Source: DHVE2 group archaeon
GTDB lineage: Archaea; Thermoplasmatota; Thermoplasmata; Thermoplasmatales; Aciduliprofundaceae
NCBI GenBank assembly: GCA_027023265.1
Contig: JALVVV010000023.1
Span: 1-47,394, forward strand
Reading direction: 5' to 3'
Length of the DNA: 47,394 nucleotides
Shown in pieces: positions 7,196 to 15,265 of the stretch. How positions within the stretch are numbered: position 1 is the first letter of the stretch; each line of letters opens with the position of its first letter. The position numbers and the translations under genes are program-made. A model generated the notes under the pieces. The model was not told the origin of the DNA, made no database searches, and saw only the letters and a program-made list of their open reading frames with translations.

Positions 7196-8458
7196 TTACA
7201 ACGATTTCATCTTGTTAGGCATGCTCTTCCAGCGCCATTTTCCGTTGATTATGTCGTCATCGCTGTATCCCTGCTCTCTGAGATACCTGACCCATTTCCA
7301 GTAAAGACGCGGGTGAGTGCGCCTGACATTGTGAAACTCTGAATTGAGCATGGCTGGACACATGAAACAGCCAATTCTCTCGTAACCCATGTCGTAAAGG
7401 GGATTGTAAGGCAAACCCTTCATATGAAGGTAAAGCCATACCTCAAGGGCGAGCCAGTCAAGAATGGGATACACCACCCGCATATTTCCAATTTTAGCCT
7501 CCCGATACTTGTTCATCCTGGCCATGGACTCGTACTTGCGGGAGCCATCCACCATGGTACCCTTGAATTTTTTGAGCTGCTGTAACTTTAAGTACTGGGT
7601 GCACCACCTGCTGTCCTTGGTGGGCACTCCTTTATCGTCCACTACATCCCAAAAAGACCTTTTCGGCTTGACTTCTATGAGTTCGACACCCAGAAAATCT
7701 GCAAAATTGTAAACAAAACGCTCGGTTTCCGGAAACTCCATGCCGGTATTGGCAAACACGGCCCTGTTCACTCCGGCCATGTGCGCAAGATACAGTGCCA
7801 CTTCGCTGTCCTTTCCACCTGAAAAGGCAACGTAATCGGCTTTTTTATTTCGTATAAAATGAACTGCGGAGCGCTCTAACATGGCAAGATGAGATATATT
7901 CGCACGAGTGGCGTCCTTTATATTGCTTCTCTTTCTTGGCTTAACGCTCCTGCAAAAAACATCTCGTACCTTCGTGCCTTTGGAGACGTGAACGGCAACT
8001 CCCGTACATTCCCCAGACCTGAAAATTGCCCAATCCCCATCAAATCTTGCGTTTATGCGTTTCCCCTTCAGGTGCCCTGCAGCATTAACCTCAAAATCAT
8101 AGTGCCCGGAAAGTGCATAAAACAGCGATGCACCTTTACCTGTGGGCAAAAACCTGTAACGCCATCGGCCCGCGTCATTCACATACTCTAAAATACCAAA
8201 CTTGAACCCGTCAACGAACAAATCGCGCCGGTAATCCAGCCCCGGCTGCCTGGCAACCAAAATAAGGCGAAACCTCAGGTAGTCTCTAACCTGCTTGATG
8301 GGCACCAACTTCAGCAAAATTTCGCGTTCATATCGGGATATTGGTCTTATATCGCCCATGTCATGAAAGCGAAGCTTCGCGGATGCTCGCGTTCTGCACA
8401 AATCGCAGGAATCACCAAGCACAGGTACATTGCACTTTGCACAGTAATTTATTTCCAC
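7196..8458 (-). CDS. PAPS-reductase-family ATP pyrophosphatase with zinc finger and PUA-like region
   Basis: Protein of about 420 aa. Near the N-terminus is a zinc-ribbon-like CxxC-x8-CxxC (CAKCNVPVLGDSCDLC). A middle part around GTKVRDVFCRSVKP resembles PUA-type RNA-binding modules. The C-terminal half is an alpha-hydrolase domain with the PP-loop SGGKDS (YVAFSGGKDSEVA), a Cys in SRWCTQYLK and a CxxC in GCFMCPAM. Archaeal relatives are annotated as PAPS reductases, but the RNA-binding module suggests a sulfur-transfer or RNA-modification role; this is inference. GTG at 8458 is chosen because a TTTAAATATTT box lies 27 nt upstream. A TTG seven codons earlier is possible. Confidence 0.72.
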   Translation of the reverse strand: MEINYCAKCNVPVLGDSCDLCRTRASAKLRFHDMGDIRPISRYEREILLKLVPIKQVRDYLRFRLILVARQPGLDYRRDLFVDGFKFGILEYVNDAGRWRYRFLPTGKGASLFYALSGHYDFEVNAAGHLKGKRINARFDGDWAIFRSGECTGVAVHVSKGTKVRDVFCRSVKPRKRSNIKDATRANISHLAMLERSAVHFIRNKKADYVAFSGGKDSEVALYLAHMAGVNRAVFANTGMEFPETERFVYNFADFLGVELIEVKPKRSFWDVVDDKGVPTKDSRWCTQYLKLQQLKKFKGTMVDGSRKYESMARMNKYREAKIGNMRVVYPILDWLALEVWLYLHMKGLPYNPLYDMGYERIGCFMCPAMLNSEFHNVRRTHPRLYWKWVRYLREQGYSDDDIINGKWRWKSMPNKMKSL

Positions 8459-8479
8459 AAGGGTGCATGGATTGGGCAA

Positions 8480-8490
8480 TTTAAATATTT
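8480..8490 (-). promoter_or_regulatory. TATA box deciding the GTG start of the PAPS-reductase-like gene
   Basis: TTTAAATATTT on the minus strand is centred 27 nt before GTG at 8458 but only about 6 nt before the upstream TTG. The GTG is therefore the likely leaderless start. Confidence 0.5.
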
Positions 8491-8540
8491 GGCAGCAGAA
8501 ATCAAAGAAATAGCAGAATGCAAATTATAGGGTGAGAATG

Positions 8541-8549
8541 CTTATATAT
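8541..8549 (+). promoter_or_regulatory. TATA box of the 8570-nadE operon
   Basis: CTTATATAT is centred 25 nt before the ATG at 8570, giving a leaderless first gene. It lies back to back with the promoter of the divergent PAPS-reductase-like gene. Confidence 0.6.
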
Positions 8550-8569
8550 CTCCCCACAAATTACCCTTT

Positions 8570-8815
8570 ATGAGCTACGAAGACGTGTTCAATCAGGTAG
8601 AAGAAACTTTGCTGGACATTCTGGCAAGAATAGACGACGGGGATGAAGAGGCGGTAAAAGAGTTGATTAAGATTAAAAAGTACATCGCCGAATTAAACGA
8701 TATGCTCAGCATGGTTGATGAAAGCGATAATCTGGAGAGCATCAAAGCTAAATTTGACGATATGAGCAAGAAGTTTGACGAGTTTCTCATGGCAGTGGTG
8801 AAGGTGGTAGGATGA
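8570..8815 (+). CDS. Conserved-looking small acidic helical protein, unknown function
   Basis: An 81-aa acidic protein predicted to be almost wholly alpha-helical, with heptad-like spacing of hydrophobic residues (VFNQVEETLLDILARI ... LIKIKKYIAELNDML). It is first in an operon with a second small protein and NAD synthetase, overlapping the next gene by ATGA. I do not recognise the family. A good TATA box and tight coupling argue that it is real. Confidence 0.65.
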   Translation: MSYEDVFNQVEETLLDILARIDDGDEEAVKELIKIKKYIAELNDMLSMVDESDNLESIKAKFDDMSKKFDEFLMAVVKVVG

Positions 8816-9066
8816 CCACGATAAGAGATTCCGTAAAAATGGGAGAGATACTCTCCATAGTAAGGTCTCCCGATGATAAGGATATTGAAATATACTACGA
8901 CAATGCCGAAAACATGTGGTACATTGCCACATCTGACAGAGAGGAGTACGTGCTAATAGGTACGGACGAAGACCTTGATAACCTGTACGACCTGATGAAG
9001 CACATCGTGGAAAACATACCTTGGGAGGAGGATTGGGAGCCTGAAGATAATGAGACTGAAAGTTGA
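8812..9066 (+). CDS. Small acidic protein, unknown function
   Basis: An 84-aa acidic protein whose sequence suggests a small beta-rich start (GEILSIVRSPDDKDIEIYYD, MWYIATSDREEYVLIG) followed by a helix and a tryptophan-rich acidic tail (IPWEEDWEPED). It is translationally coupled to the gene before it and overlaps nadE by 17 nt. No known domain is recognised. A role linked to NadE is possible only by position. Confidence 0.62.
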   Translation: MTTIRDSVKMGEILSIVRSPDDKDIEIYYDNAENMWYIATSDREEYVLIGTDEDLDNLYDLMKHIVENIPWEEDWEPEDNETES

Positions 9067-9841
9067 GTTACCAGGCTTTGCCCACGAAACTATTGTTAGG
9101 TTCATCAAGGATTTTGTGGGAGATAGAAGAATGGTTATTGGGCTAAGCGGGGGATTGGATTCTTCCGTGGCTCTCGCATTAGCTGTAGAAGCTCTGGGAA
9201 AGGAAAAAGTGCTTGCCGTGCACATGCCAGATGCAATTACGCCAAAAACTGAAACAGATGACGCTGAAACGGTGGCAGGAAAATACGGAGTAGCCCTGAG
9301 AGAAATAAGGATAGATAGCATCCTTGAGAAATTATTAGAAAAAACAGGCGTGGCTTCTAAAATAGCAGTGGCAAATGCCAAGGCTAGAATAAGGATGATG
9401 ATACTCTACTCGTTTTCTAACGAATTAAACGGACTTGTATTGGGAACAAGCAACAAAAGCGAACTTCTCACGGGATACTTTACCAAGTACGGAGATGGTG
9501 CAAGCGATTTGGCACCCATTGGAGACCTTTACAAAACACAGGTCAGGAAACTGGCTAAGGAAATTGGAATCCCCGAAAAAATAATAAAAAAGAAGCCGAG
9601 TGCAAACCTTATCCCGGGACAGGTGGATGAGGAGGAATTGGGAGTTGATTACGAAACTCTGGACAGGGTACTTTACGGCATAGAACTGGGATTGAAAAAG
9701 GAGGAAATAGCAAGGGAAATAGAAAACGAGAGAGTTGTGAATCGCGTGTTTGAGCTTTATCACAGGTCACGACACAAAAGGGTGCTAATATACATACCAA
9801 AGATAGGAATAAGGAGCATAAACACCGATTGGAGAGAGTAG
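9050..9841 (+). CDS. nadE: NH3-dependent NAD+ synthetase
   Basis: Enzyme of 263 aa that amidates nicotinate adenine dinucleotide to NAD using ATP and ammonia. The PP-loop SGGLDSS lies near residue 34. LVLGTSNKSELLTGYFTKYGD and ASDLAPIGDLYKTQVR are the family signatures. No glutaminase domain is present, so it is the short, ammonia-dependent type usual in archaea. It completes the NAD route with pncA and pncB at the left end and nadM at 26.1 kb. Its stop codon abuts the stop of the convergent DUF424 gene with no spacer. Confidence 0.93.
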   Translation: MRLKVELPGFAHETIVRFIKDFVGDRRMVIGLSGGLDSSVALALAVEALGKEKVLAVHMPDAITPKTETDDAETVAGKYGVALREIRIDSILEKLLEKTGVASKIAVANAKARIRMMILYSFSNELNGLVLGTSNKSELLTGYFTKYGDGASDLAPIGDLYKTQVRKLAKEIGIPEKIIKKKPSANLIPGQVDEEELGVDYETLDRVLYGIELGLKKEEIAREIENERVVNRVFELYHRSRHKRVLIYIPKIGIRSINTDWRE

Positions 9842-10129
9842 CTACTGCATTATGACCATTTGAGCGTGAGGTATCCCCGCTATACGAATAACCGAATCTG
9901 CATCTATGTACCCCGCTTTTATTGCTATCTCGATTACTCTCTCTCCCGTTAAATTTGCGATTGTGGCAATCTTCATAGAATTTAAAAAAGTCTGCTCTGA
10001 AACGTAGGATTCGTAGTAAAAGCTCTTAGAGACGCGTAGCTGCATATCTCCATCTTCAAATTCCTGTCCTAAAAGCTCCCTGTCGCACGCTGCAAGCACC
10101 ACTTCCCCGCGCCTGCGATAAATGCGCAT
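9842..10129 (-). CDS. DUF424 family protein
   Basis: A 95-aa archaeal protein of unknown biochemical role. The pattern MRIYRRRGEVVLAACDRELLG at the start and IATIANLTGERVIEIAIKAGYID near the end is that of DUF424. ATG at 10129 is preferred because family members start there. A TTG seven codons earlier, overlapping the MCM stop, is the alternative. It lies directly downstream of MCM, 10 nt from its stop, and is probably in the same transcript. Archaeal DUF424 genes often lie near translation or replication genes. Confidence 0.75.
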   Translation of the reverse strand: MRIYRRRGEVVLAACDRELLGQEFEDGDMQLRVSKSFYYESYVSEQTFLNSMKIATIANLTGERVIEIAIKAGYIDADSVIRIAGIPHAQMVIMQ

Positions 10130-10139
10130 GGATATGTCA

Positions 10140-12200
10140 TTACTTGACAATTTTATAACCCCCGCGTTTATCCAAAAACAGCTCTCCCGAATTGTGCATC
10201 TTATCCAGCAGCCTGAGAACCTCGTCTTTATCTTTCAATCCGTACTCTTCAGCACGTTTCAGAATGGCACTCTCAGTTGCAATATCCTCTTCCTCCAACT
10301 CTCTTATAATCTCCTTCAAGATGTGCAGCTTGTCCCTCTTGGTCTTGGATATCCCTGAGTAGATTGTGTCTATGTCCATTGTACCGTCCTCGCTAGCCAC
10401 TTCCTTTAAATACGCCCTGACAATTCTCACCGCTCTCTGAGCATCTTCTTCTGTAACTATATCACTCAACCTGGCACGAGCGGAGGCTTCCGCAAGTCTT
10501 ACCATTGCCTCTAACTGCCTCGGAGTAATGGATACCCTGTAATTTTCCTTGAACTTTCCACGAATTCTAAGAAACTCGCCTTCAATTATGCGCATTGCAT
10601 CATCACTTAGCTTCGGAACTATGTAGGATTTGGCATATTTAACATATTTTTTAATCATATCCGGGGGAATCTTCTGAGTATGCTGCTCAACAAGTATGTC
10701 CTCTTCCCCCAGCATAATTTTTTCACCAACCAGGTGAACATTGAGTATGTAATCGGCCATATCCCGGTCCTGAGTCTCATCGGGAATGTCCATAATCTTG
10801 AATATCACGTCAAACCTGGACAATAGAGGTATTGGCAAGTCAATCTGCTCAGGTAGAGAATCACGAGGGTCAAACCTGCCGTACTTTGGATTGGCTGCGC
10901 CTAAAACAGAGCAGCGAGACATCAGCGTAGCGTAAATACCCGCTTTCGTGACCGATATTATCTGCTGCTCCATAGCCTGATAAATGGAATCGCGGTCAGT
11001 GGCGCTCATCTTGTCTATCTCGTCTATCGCTGCGAGACCCTGGTCAGCGAGCACAAGCGCTCCAGCTTCAAGGCTCCAGCGCCCAGTATCATCACGAACG
11101 GCAGTGGCAGTCAAACCTGCAGCGGATGAGCCTTTACCTGAAGTATATATTCCATGCGGCACTAACTGGGACATTCTCTGCAGCAACTGGGACTTCGCAG
11201 TTCCCGGGTCACCAACCAGCAAGATGTGTATGTCCCCGCGTATCTTGGTACCGTCAGGCATCTTCTTGGATACTCCTCCGAACATCTGGAGCACGAGGGC
11301 TTCTTTTATCATTTTTATTGGTCCCGTATCAAAAATCGCGGGGGCTATTGACTGCCTTAGCTTTTCAACAACATCTCCACTACGTGCAAGCTCTTTTATC
11401 TCCTCTATATCCTCCTCAGTCAAATCTTCAAGAGATTCAAGGTCGTTCTCTTCCTTATCCACGCTATTCACGTACAGGTACATCACAAACTCGGTACTTT
11501 TCACATTTTGAATTCGGGTAACCCTCGCTTTGAGTATGCCATTGAGTATCACCCGGTCACCGGGAACCACCGCACCTGCAAGGTCGTCTTCAAGAATTGC
11601 CTCAATTCTCTGGGGCTGCTCACCACCACGCAGATCCTCTGGCATGTCCTGTATCTCTATGCTCTGAAAATCTTCCAAATGGGATTCTTTTAGCAATAAC
11701 TTGAACTTTACCTTGCCCTTTGGCTTGCCGCAAACACCGCACTTGTCTGGCTCGGTAAGACGAGAACCGTCCTGCACCACTTCCGTCGTGCCACCGCAGT
11801 CGCTGCACTTGAACACGCCCACCTTCAGCTTTGGCCGTATCTCCGTGGCCCTTCTTATTATGCCCCTTATGCTTACAAATTTCTCAAGATGAGCGGTTCT
11901 GAGCTTTCTTATCTCTTTGATGCGGTCGTGCTCGGGTATCTGAAAAACACGCAGGTGCACGGGAATATTGCTCTCAGAGTACACCTTCATGGCCTTTTCT
12001 CCTATCGCAATGTACTCTTCGGGATTATCGAGAAAATCCTCAGCAAAATCCGCGTTGTAAGACACGATATCGTCGAATTTCACGTACAAAGACTTCAACT
12101 CTGGATATTGCTCCTGCACGTCAAGCAGAGTTCTCCCATAATCCGTTTGAGAGAAAAAGTCAGTCCACATGGCCATGATTTCATCGGAGGTGTACCGCAT
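10140..12200 (-). CDS. mcm: Replicative helicase MCM
   Basis: DNA helicase of about 686 aa, normally a hexamer unwinding DNA at the fork. In order: an N-terminal domain with a CxxC..CxxC zinc finger (CSDCGG ... CGVCG); an OB/beta-hairpin region; Walker A GDPGTAKSQL; Walker B LAAIDEIDKM; sensor 1 AANPKYG; arginine finger LSRFDVIF; and a C-terminal winged helix. The 5' end has ATGs at 12212, 12203 and 12200. A TATAAAAG-complement box centred at 12226 favours 12200 or 12203 as a leaderless start. No intein is visible. Confidence 0.93.
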   Translation of the reverse strand: MRYTSDEIMAMWTDFFSQTDYGRTLLDVQEQYPELKSLYVKFDDIVSYNADFAEDFLDNPEEYIAIGEKAMKVYSESNIPVHLRVFQIPEHDRIKEIRKLRTAHLEKFVSIRGIIRRATEIRPKLKVGVFKCSDCGGTTEVVQDGSRLTEPDKCGVCGKPKGKVKFKLLLKESHLEDFQSIEIQDMPEDLRGGEQPQRIEAILEDDLAGAVVPGDRVILNGILKARVTRIQNVKSTEFVMYLYVNSVDKEENDLESLEDLTEEDIEEIKELARSGDVVEKLRQSIAPAIFDTGPIKMIKEALVLQMFGGVSKKMPDGTKIRGDIHILLVGDPGTAKSQLLQRMSQLVPHGIYTSGKGSSAAGLTATAVRDDTGRWSLEAGALVLADQGLAAIDEIDKMSATDRDSIYQAMEQQIISVTKAGIYATLMSRCSVLGAANPKYGRFDPRDSLPEQIDLPIPLLSRFDVIFKIMDIPDETQDRDMADYILNVHLVGEKIMLGEEDILVEQHTQKIPPDMIKKYVKYAKSYIVPKLSDDAMRIIEGEFLRIRGKFKENYRVSITPRQLEAMVRLAEASARARLSDIVTEEDAQRAVRIVRAYLKEVASEDGTMDIDTIYSGISKTKRDKLHILKEIIRELEEEDIATESAILKRAEEYGLKDKDEVLRLLDKMHNSGELFLDKRGGYKIVK

Positions 12201-12222
12201 CATGCGTTGCATACAGGTGTGG

Positions 12223-12230
12223 TATAAAAG
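12223..12230 (-). promoter_or_regulatory. TATA box of the mcm gene
   Basis: CTTTTATA on the minus strand lies 23-26 nt before the ATG pair at 12203/12200 and only 14 nt before the ATG at 12212. Confidence 0.5.
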
Positions 12231-12287
12231 GGTTTTTGAGGATTGAGATATATGGCAAATTCAAACAAATAGATAGAACATTTCAAT

Positions 12288-12410
12288 TCACCTGCGCCCA
12301 AAAATCTTTCTGATAATCCCAATTTCAAATCTGGACATTTGCAGGGCACCCCATATCACAAACAGAATAAAGAGCACTATGCAAATACCACTCACTATTT
12401 CACTTAGCAT
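12288..12410 (-). CDS. Putative 40-aa single-pass membrane peptide beside the CRISPR array
   Basis: The frame was found by reading the minus strand between mcm and the array. It encodes MLSEIVSGICIVLFILFVIW, then GALQMSRFEI and a basic end (IIRKIFGRR). That gives one hydrophobic helix at about residues 5-22 with a positive, amphipathic C-terminus. A GGTGAT ribosome binding site sits four to six nt before the ATG. It lies 27 nt beyond the leader-distal repeat, on the strand from which the array is probably transcribed. No homolog is known to me. It could be a real small protein or a chance frame with a good ribosome binding site. Confidence 0.45.
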   Translation of the reverse strand: MLSEIVSGICIVLFILFVIWGALQMSRFEIGIIRKIFGRR

Positions 12411-12436
12411 TTTACATCACCCCAGTATACATTCCA

Positions 12437-13261
12437 ATTTCCATACTACTAAGTTCTCCTGAAACGGTATAAAAATATCGCAATTACAAATATATAAATC
12501 TTATTTCCATACTACTAAGTTCTCCTGAAACTGGGTTCTTTTACGATGGAAAAAATTACCGATGGTAATTTCCATACTACTAAGTTCTCCTGAAACAGTT
12601 TGAAAGTGAGGAGGAGCTAAAAAAATTCATAGATTTCCATACTACTAAGTTCTCCTGAAACTTCTGGGATTGGCTGTACGACTATGCAGTCAACGCTATT
12701 TCCATACTACTAAGTTCTCCTGAAACGGAGTATGCTCACGGGACAGATAGCAACAATACAGCAAGAATTTCCATACTACTAAGTTCTCCTGAAACCGGGT
12801 TCATATGGGTGGCCATTTTTTACTTTTTCACGGCATTTCCATACTACTAAGTTCTCCTGAAACACTATATATGGGGATGAGGAACAGGATACAGATGAAG
12901 AATTTCCATACTACTAAGTTCTCCTGAAACCGCTTCCACGCTTTCGCCTCTGCGTCGAGAAGCATATTATTTCCATACTACTAAGTTCTCCTGAAACGGG
13001 AAAATCAAGCTAACGGAGAGGGATGCAAACTCCCTGAATTTCCATACTACTAAGTTCTCCTGAAACTTGTATTTATCCCATCTCTTTTTTGCGAGTTTAC
13101 TAATTTCCATACTACTAAGTTCTCCTGAAACTATGATACCATATTCAACTGAATATAATTATCATGATTTCCATACTACTAAGTTCTCCTGAAACCTGAT
13201 GAGATAAACTCCTATATAACAGGTGATAACTAATTTCCATACTACTAAGTTCTCCTGAAAC
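12437..13261 (-). CRISPR. CRISPR array, 13 repeats of 29 nt, 12 spacers
   Basis: Thirteen identical repeats (plus strand begins ATTTCCATAC and ends CTCCTGAAAC) start at 12437, 12503, 12568, 12633, 12698, 12767, 12835, 12902, 12969, 13038, 13103, 13167 and 13233. The twelve spacers are 35-40 nt long, within type I-B range. Read on the minus strand, the repeat starts GTTTC and ends TATGGAAAT, like many type I repeats whose crRNA 5' handle comes from that end. With the AT-rich leader on the right, this implies leftward transcription. No repeat is degenerate, even at the ends, so orientation rests on leader and repeat form. The cas operon lies 4.5 kb to the right. Confidence 0.98.
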
Positions 13262-13500
13262 CCGATTTACAGAATAGGTATATGACTTATCCTTAAAAAA
13301 ATTTTGCACTTGAAATAATGAGTCACCCTCCAATTCTGCAATTCATTTATAAACCCTTACCGACCAAAGCCATTATTTATTAATAAAATCAAATTAAATG
13401 GAACGGTTAACAGGAATAGCACAAGCTAATTAACCATAAAATTTAGGTTTTTAATAAATATGTTCAAAAGAGATATATGCAATTTTTACATATGAGAGGC
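13262..13500 (-). promoter_or_regulatory. CRISPR leader (probable), shared with the promoter of the 13502 gene
   Basis: AT-rich, non-coding sequence of about 240 nt abuts the last repeat, as leaders do. It holds a TATA-like box for leftward transcription at 13346-13353. It also holds, for the divergent gene at 13502, a TATATG element (13474-13479) 26 nt before its ATG. The opposite flank of the array instead holds a small frame, supporting the leader assignment here. Confidence 0.65.
13346..13353 (-). promoter_or_regulatory. TATA box for pre-crRNA transcription
   Basis: TTTATAAA lies about 85 nt outside the first (leader-side) repeat. A start about 25 nt downstream would give a pre-crRNA leader of about 60 nt. 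Confidence 0.45.
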
Positions 13501-13501
13501 C

Positions 13502-14119
13502 ATGAGACAAATACTGTTAAAAAAACTAAGGGAGATCTGCGAGGATATAAATTCCATTGCAGGGGAGTGGCCGGTTGTTGTGGGCTCGTTTGGATACGTA
13601 CTGTTGGGCCATCTTGACTGGAAGCACATTTACGTGACAAAAGACATTGATATTTTCGCCCCGGACATAGATTCCTTTGAAGTTGCTGACAAGCTTATGG
13701 AGAAGGGGTGGAACATCGTGCACTACTCTTTTACTAACGCGGTTTACATAGACAATATACCCGTGGAAATTCTGTCAAATACCATGGCAAATACTTACAT
13801 TCCTGCACCTCTTTACAAACACTGGAAAGAAGTGAGCGATATTAGAGTAATGGAAGCGCCAGGAATATTGATATCGCAGGCAATATACCGCGATGTAACT
13901 AACCTGACAGAATATCTAAAAAGGGCAATACCTGTGGATAAAACAAAAGAATATCTAAAAGAATGCGAAGAAGACATCAAAAACATGTTCGGGTCCGAAA
14001 AATTAAAAGTCATAAAGGAGAGAATTGACAGTTTCGCAATGGCACAGGAGGTGAAATTTAGTGGAGATAGAGCTGGGAAAGATAATTCCAGTCCTGAGCA
14101 ACGTGAAGATATTGATTAA
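13502..14119 (+). CDS. Nucleotidyltransferase-fold protein (possible toxin-like NTase)
   Basis: A 205-aa protein. Residues 24-60 carry the pol-beta-type nucleotidyltransferase pattern: VVVGSFGYVLLGH (GS motif) followed by KDIDIFAPD (DxD metal motif). This resembles proteins of the AbiEii/DUF6036 kind, some of which are toxins or antiphage proteins that add nucleotides to tRNA. The similarity is by motif only. It begins right beside the CRISPR leader, has a leaderless-type TATA, and overlaps the next gene by 59 nt. Substrate and role are unknown. Confidence 0.6.
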   Translation: MRQILLKKLREICEDINSIAGEWPVVVGSFGYVLLGHLDWKHIYVTKDIDIFAPDIDSFEVADKLMEKGWNIVHYSFTNAVYIDNIPVEILSNTMANTYIPAPLYKHWKEVSDIRVMEAPGILISQAIYRDVTNLTEYLKRAIPVDKTKEYLKECEEDIKNMFGSEKLKVIKERIDSFAMAQEVKFSGDRAGKDNSSPEQREDID

Positions 14120-14642
14120 TACTGACAATTCCGAATTTCCCACGGGGGAATATTTAGCCATTTTCAACGTACCAAATGAGCTTACAAATAAATATGGAGA
14201 GAAAATCATCGTGGAGGCGGTTCTTTATGTAACCGCAAAAGAGGCAGGAGATTACAAGCTCTTCTCCTCTTGGATTATTTTCAAGGAGAGAAACAAACTC
14301 AATGGCTCAGAAGAAATTTACTCAGAGGTCTCAAAGTATCCCCATTATATTAAGATTAAAAAGAATCCTGGCGAGTGGGAACTGGAAAAGTGTAAAGGGT
14401 TGCTTTACGCGGAGCAGTTCAGGGAAAAGATAGTGGTTATAGAACCCCCATCTGAGCCAAAGCAGAGAGAGAAGCTGAGGGTTGAATTAGAAGGCGTGAG
14501 GGGAAAAAACAAAAGCCACAGTGGACTTGTAAACAAGATAGGGGCGAGAAAAATAAGGCCCTGGGTTTATTACGTGCAAGGGTTTAAGATACCCCATATT
14601 GAGAGAACAGTCAAGAAATACGGTGGAAAAATAATTTATTAG
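14061..14642 (+). CDS. Unknown protein, probable partner of the nucleotidyltransferase-like gene
   Basis: A 193-aa protein starting at GTG, supported by a strong GGAGGTGA site 6 nt upstream, inside the preceding gene. The N-terminal part looks beta-rich (VKILINTDNSEFPTGEYLAIFNVP ... IIVEAVLYVTAKE). The last third is strongly basic (GVRGKNKSHSGLVNKIGARKIRPW), which could bind nucleic acid. No family is recognised. The 59-nt overlap and shared promoter make it a two-gene unit with the nucleotidyltransferase. A toxin-antitoxin or antiphage pair is possible but is inference from layout. Confidence 0.6.
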   Translation: MEIELGKIIPVLSNVKILINTDNSEFPTGEYLAIFNVPNELTNKYGEKIIVEAVLYVTAKEAGDYKLFSSWIIFKERNKLNGSEEIYSEVSKYPHYIKIKKNPGEWELEKCKGLLYAEQFREKIVVIEPPSEPKQREKLRVELEGVRGKNKSHSGLVNKIGARKIRPWVYYVQGFKIPHIERTVKKYGGKIIY

Positions 14643-14737
14643 ATTTTTTAGAAGAGTATTTTAGATATACCATGTGGTGTGGAAACGTGGAGAAAGTTAA
14701 ATATCCGATTCCCCGATTCAGTCTCGGAGATGGCAGA

Positions 14738-15265
14738 ATGAAGGAAGAAAAAGTGTGTGGCGGGGAATTTCTAAAATTAAAAAAGGTAAGGAACTCTAAA
14801 GGGGCTTGGGAATGGGTACAGGTGAAAAATTACAAAAAGAGCGTGGTTGTGCTTCCGCTAACTAAAGATGGAAAGGTAGTGGTTGAGAAGCAATACAGGT
14901 ATCCTGTACGGGACTACATACTCGGGCTTCCCTCTGGCCTGGTTGAAGATGGCGAAATTCCTGAGCAAAGCGCAAGGCGGGAGCTTGAAGAAGAAACAGG
15001 GTACGTTGCCAAAGAATTGAAATTTCTGTTCACGGGATACGTTTGCCCGGGGCTAACAGACATGGTTACCTATTACTACTACGCCCCGAACGTTGTCAAA
15101 GGCGGAAAAAGAGATTTAGAGCCTTTAGAAGATATAGAAGTTTTGGAGATACCCTCCGAGAACCTGCTCAATTTCCTTATGAACAGCAAGCTGAAATTTG
15201 AAGTGAACATACTTTCACTTCTCCAGGCGGTTAAGGCAGTGGAAGGAAAAATGTCATGTTTTTAA
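14738..15265 (+). CDS. Nudix hydrolase, ADP-ribose pyrophosphatase type
   Basis: Hydrolase of about 175 aa, probably cleaving ADP-ribose or another nucleoside diphosphate derivative. The Nudix box G-x5-E-x7-REL-x-EE-x-G is complete (GLVEDGEIPEQSARRELEEE). The preceding YRYPVRDYILGLPSG and following CPGLTDMVTYYYYA fit the ADP-ribose subfamily. The start is placed at ATG 14738, which has GGAGAT 5 nt upstream and a TTAAATAT box at about 14697. The frame is open to an ATG at 14672, so 22 more residues are possible. It is monocistronic. Confidence 0.82.
   Translation: MKEEKVCGGEFLKLKKVRNSKGAWEWVQVKNYKKSVVVLPLTKDGKVVVEKQYRYPVRDYILGLPSGLVEDGEIPEQSARRELEEETGYVAKELKFLFTGYVCPGLTDMVTYYYYAPNVVKGGKRDLEPLEDIEVLEIPSENLLNFLMNSKLKFEVNILSLLQAVKAVEGKMSCF

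Noticed and set aside
11620-11808. Other small frames within mcm and similar short antisense frames throughout
   Set aside because: They lie wholly inside genes identified by conserved motifs and have no start signals.
13145-13333. Minus-strand frame containing VSGELSSME repeats
   Set aside because: The repeated peptide is just the translation of CRISPR repeats; spacers give the rest.
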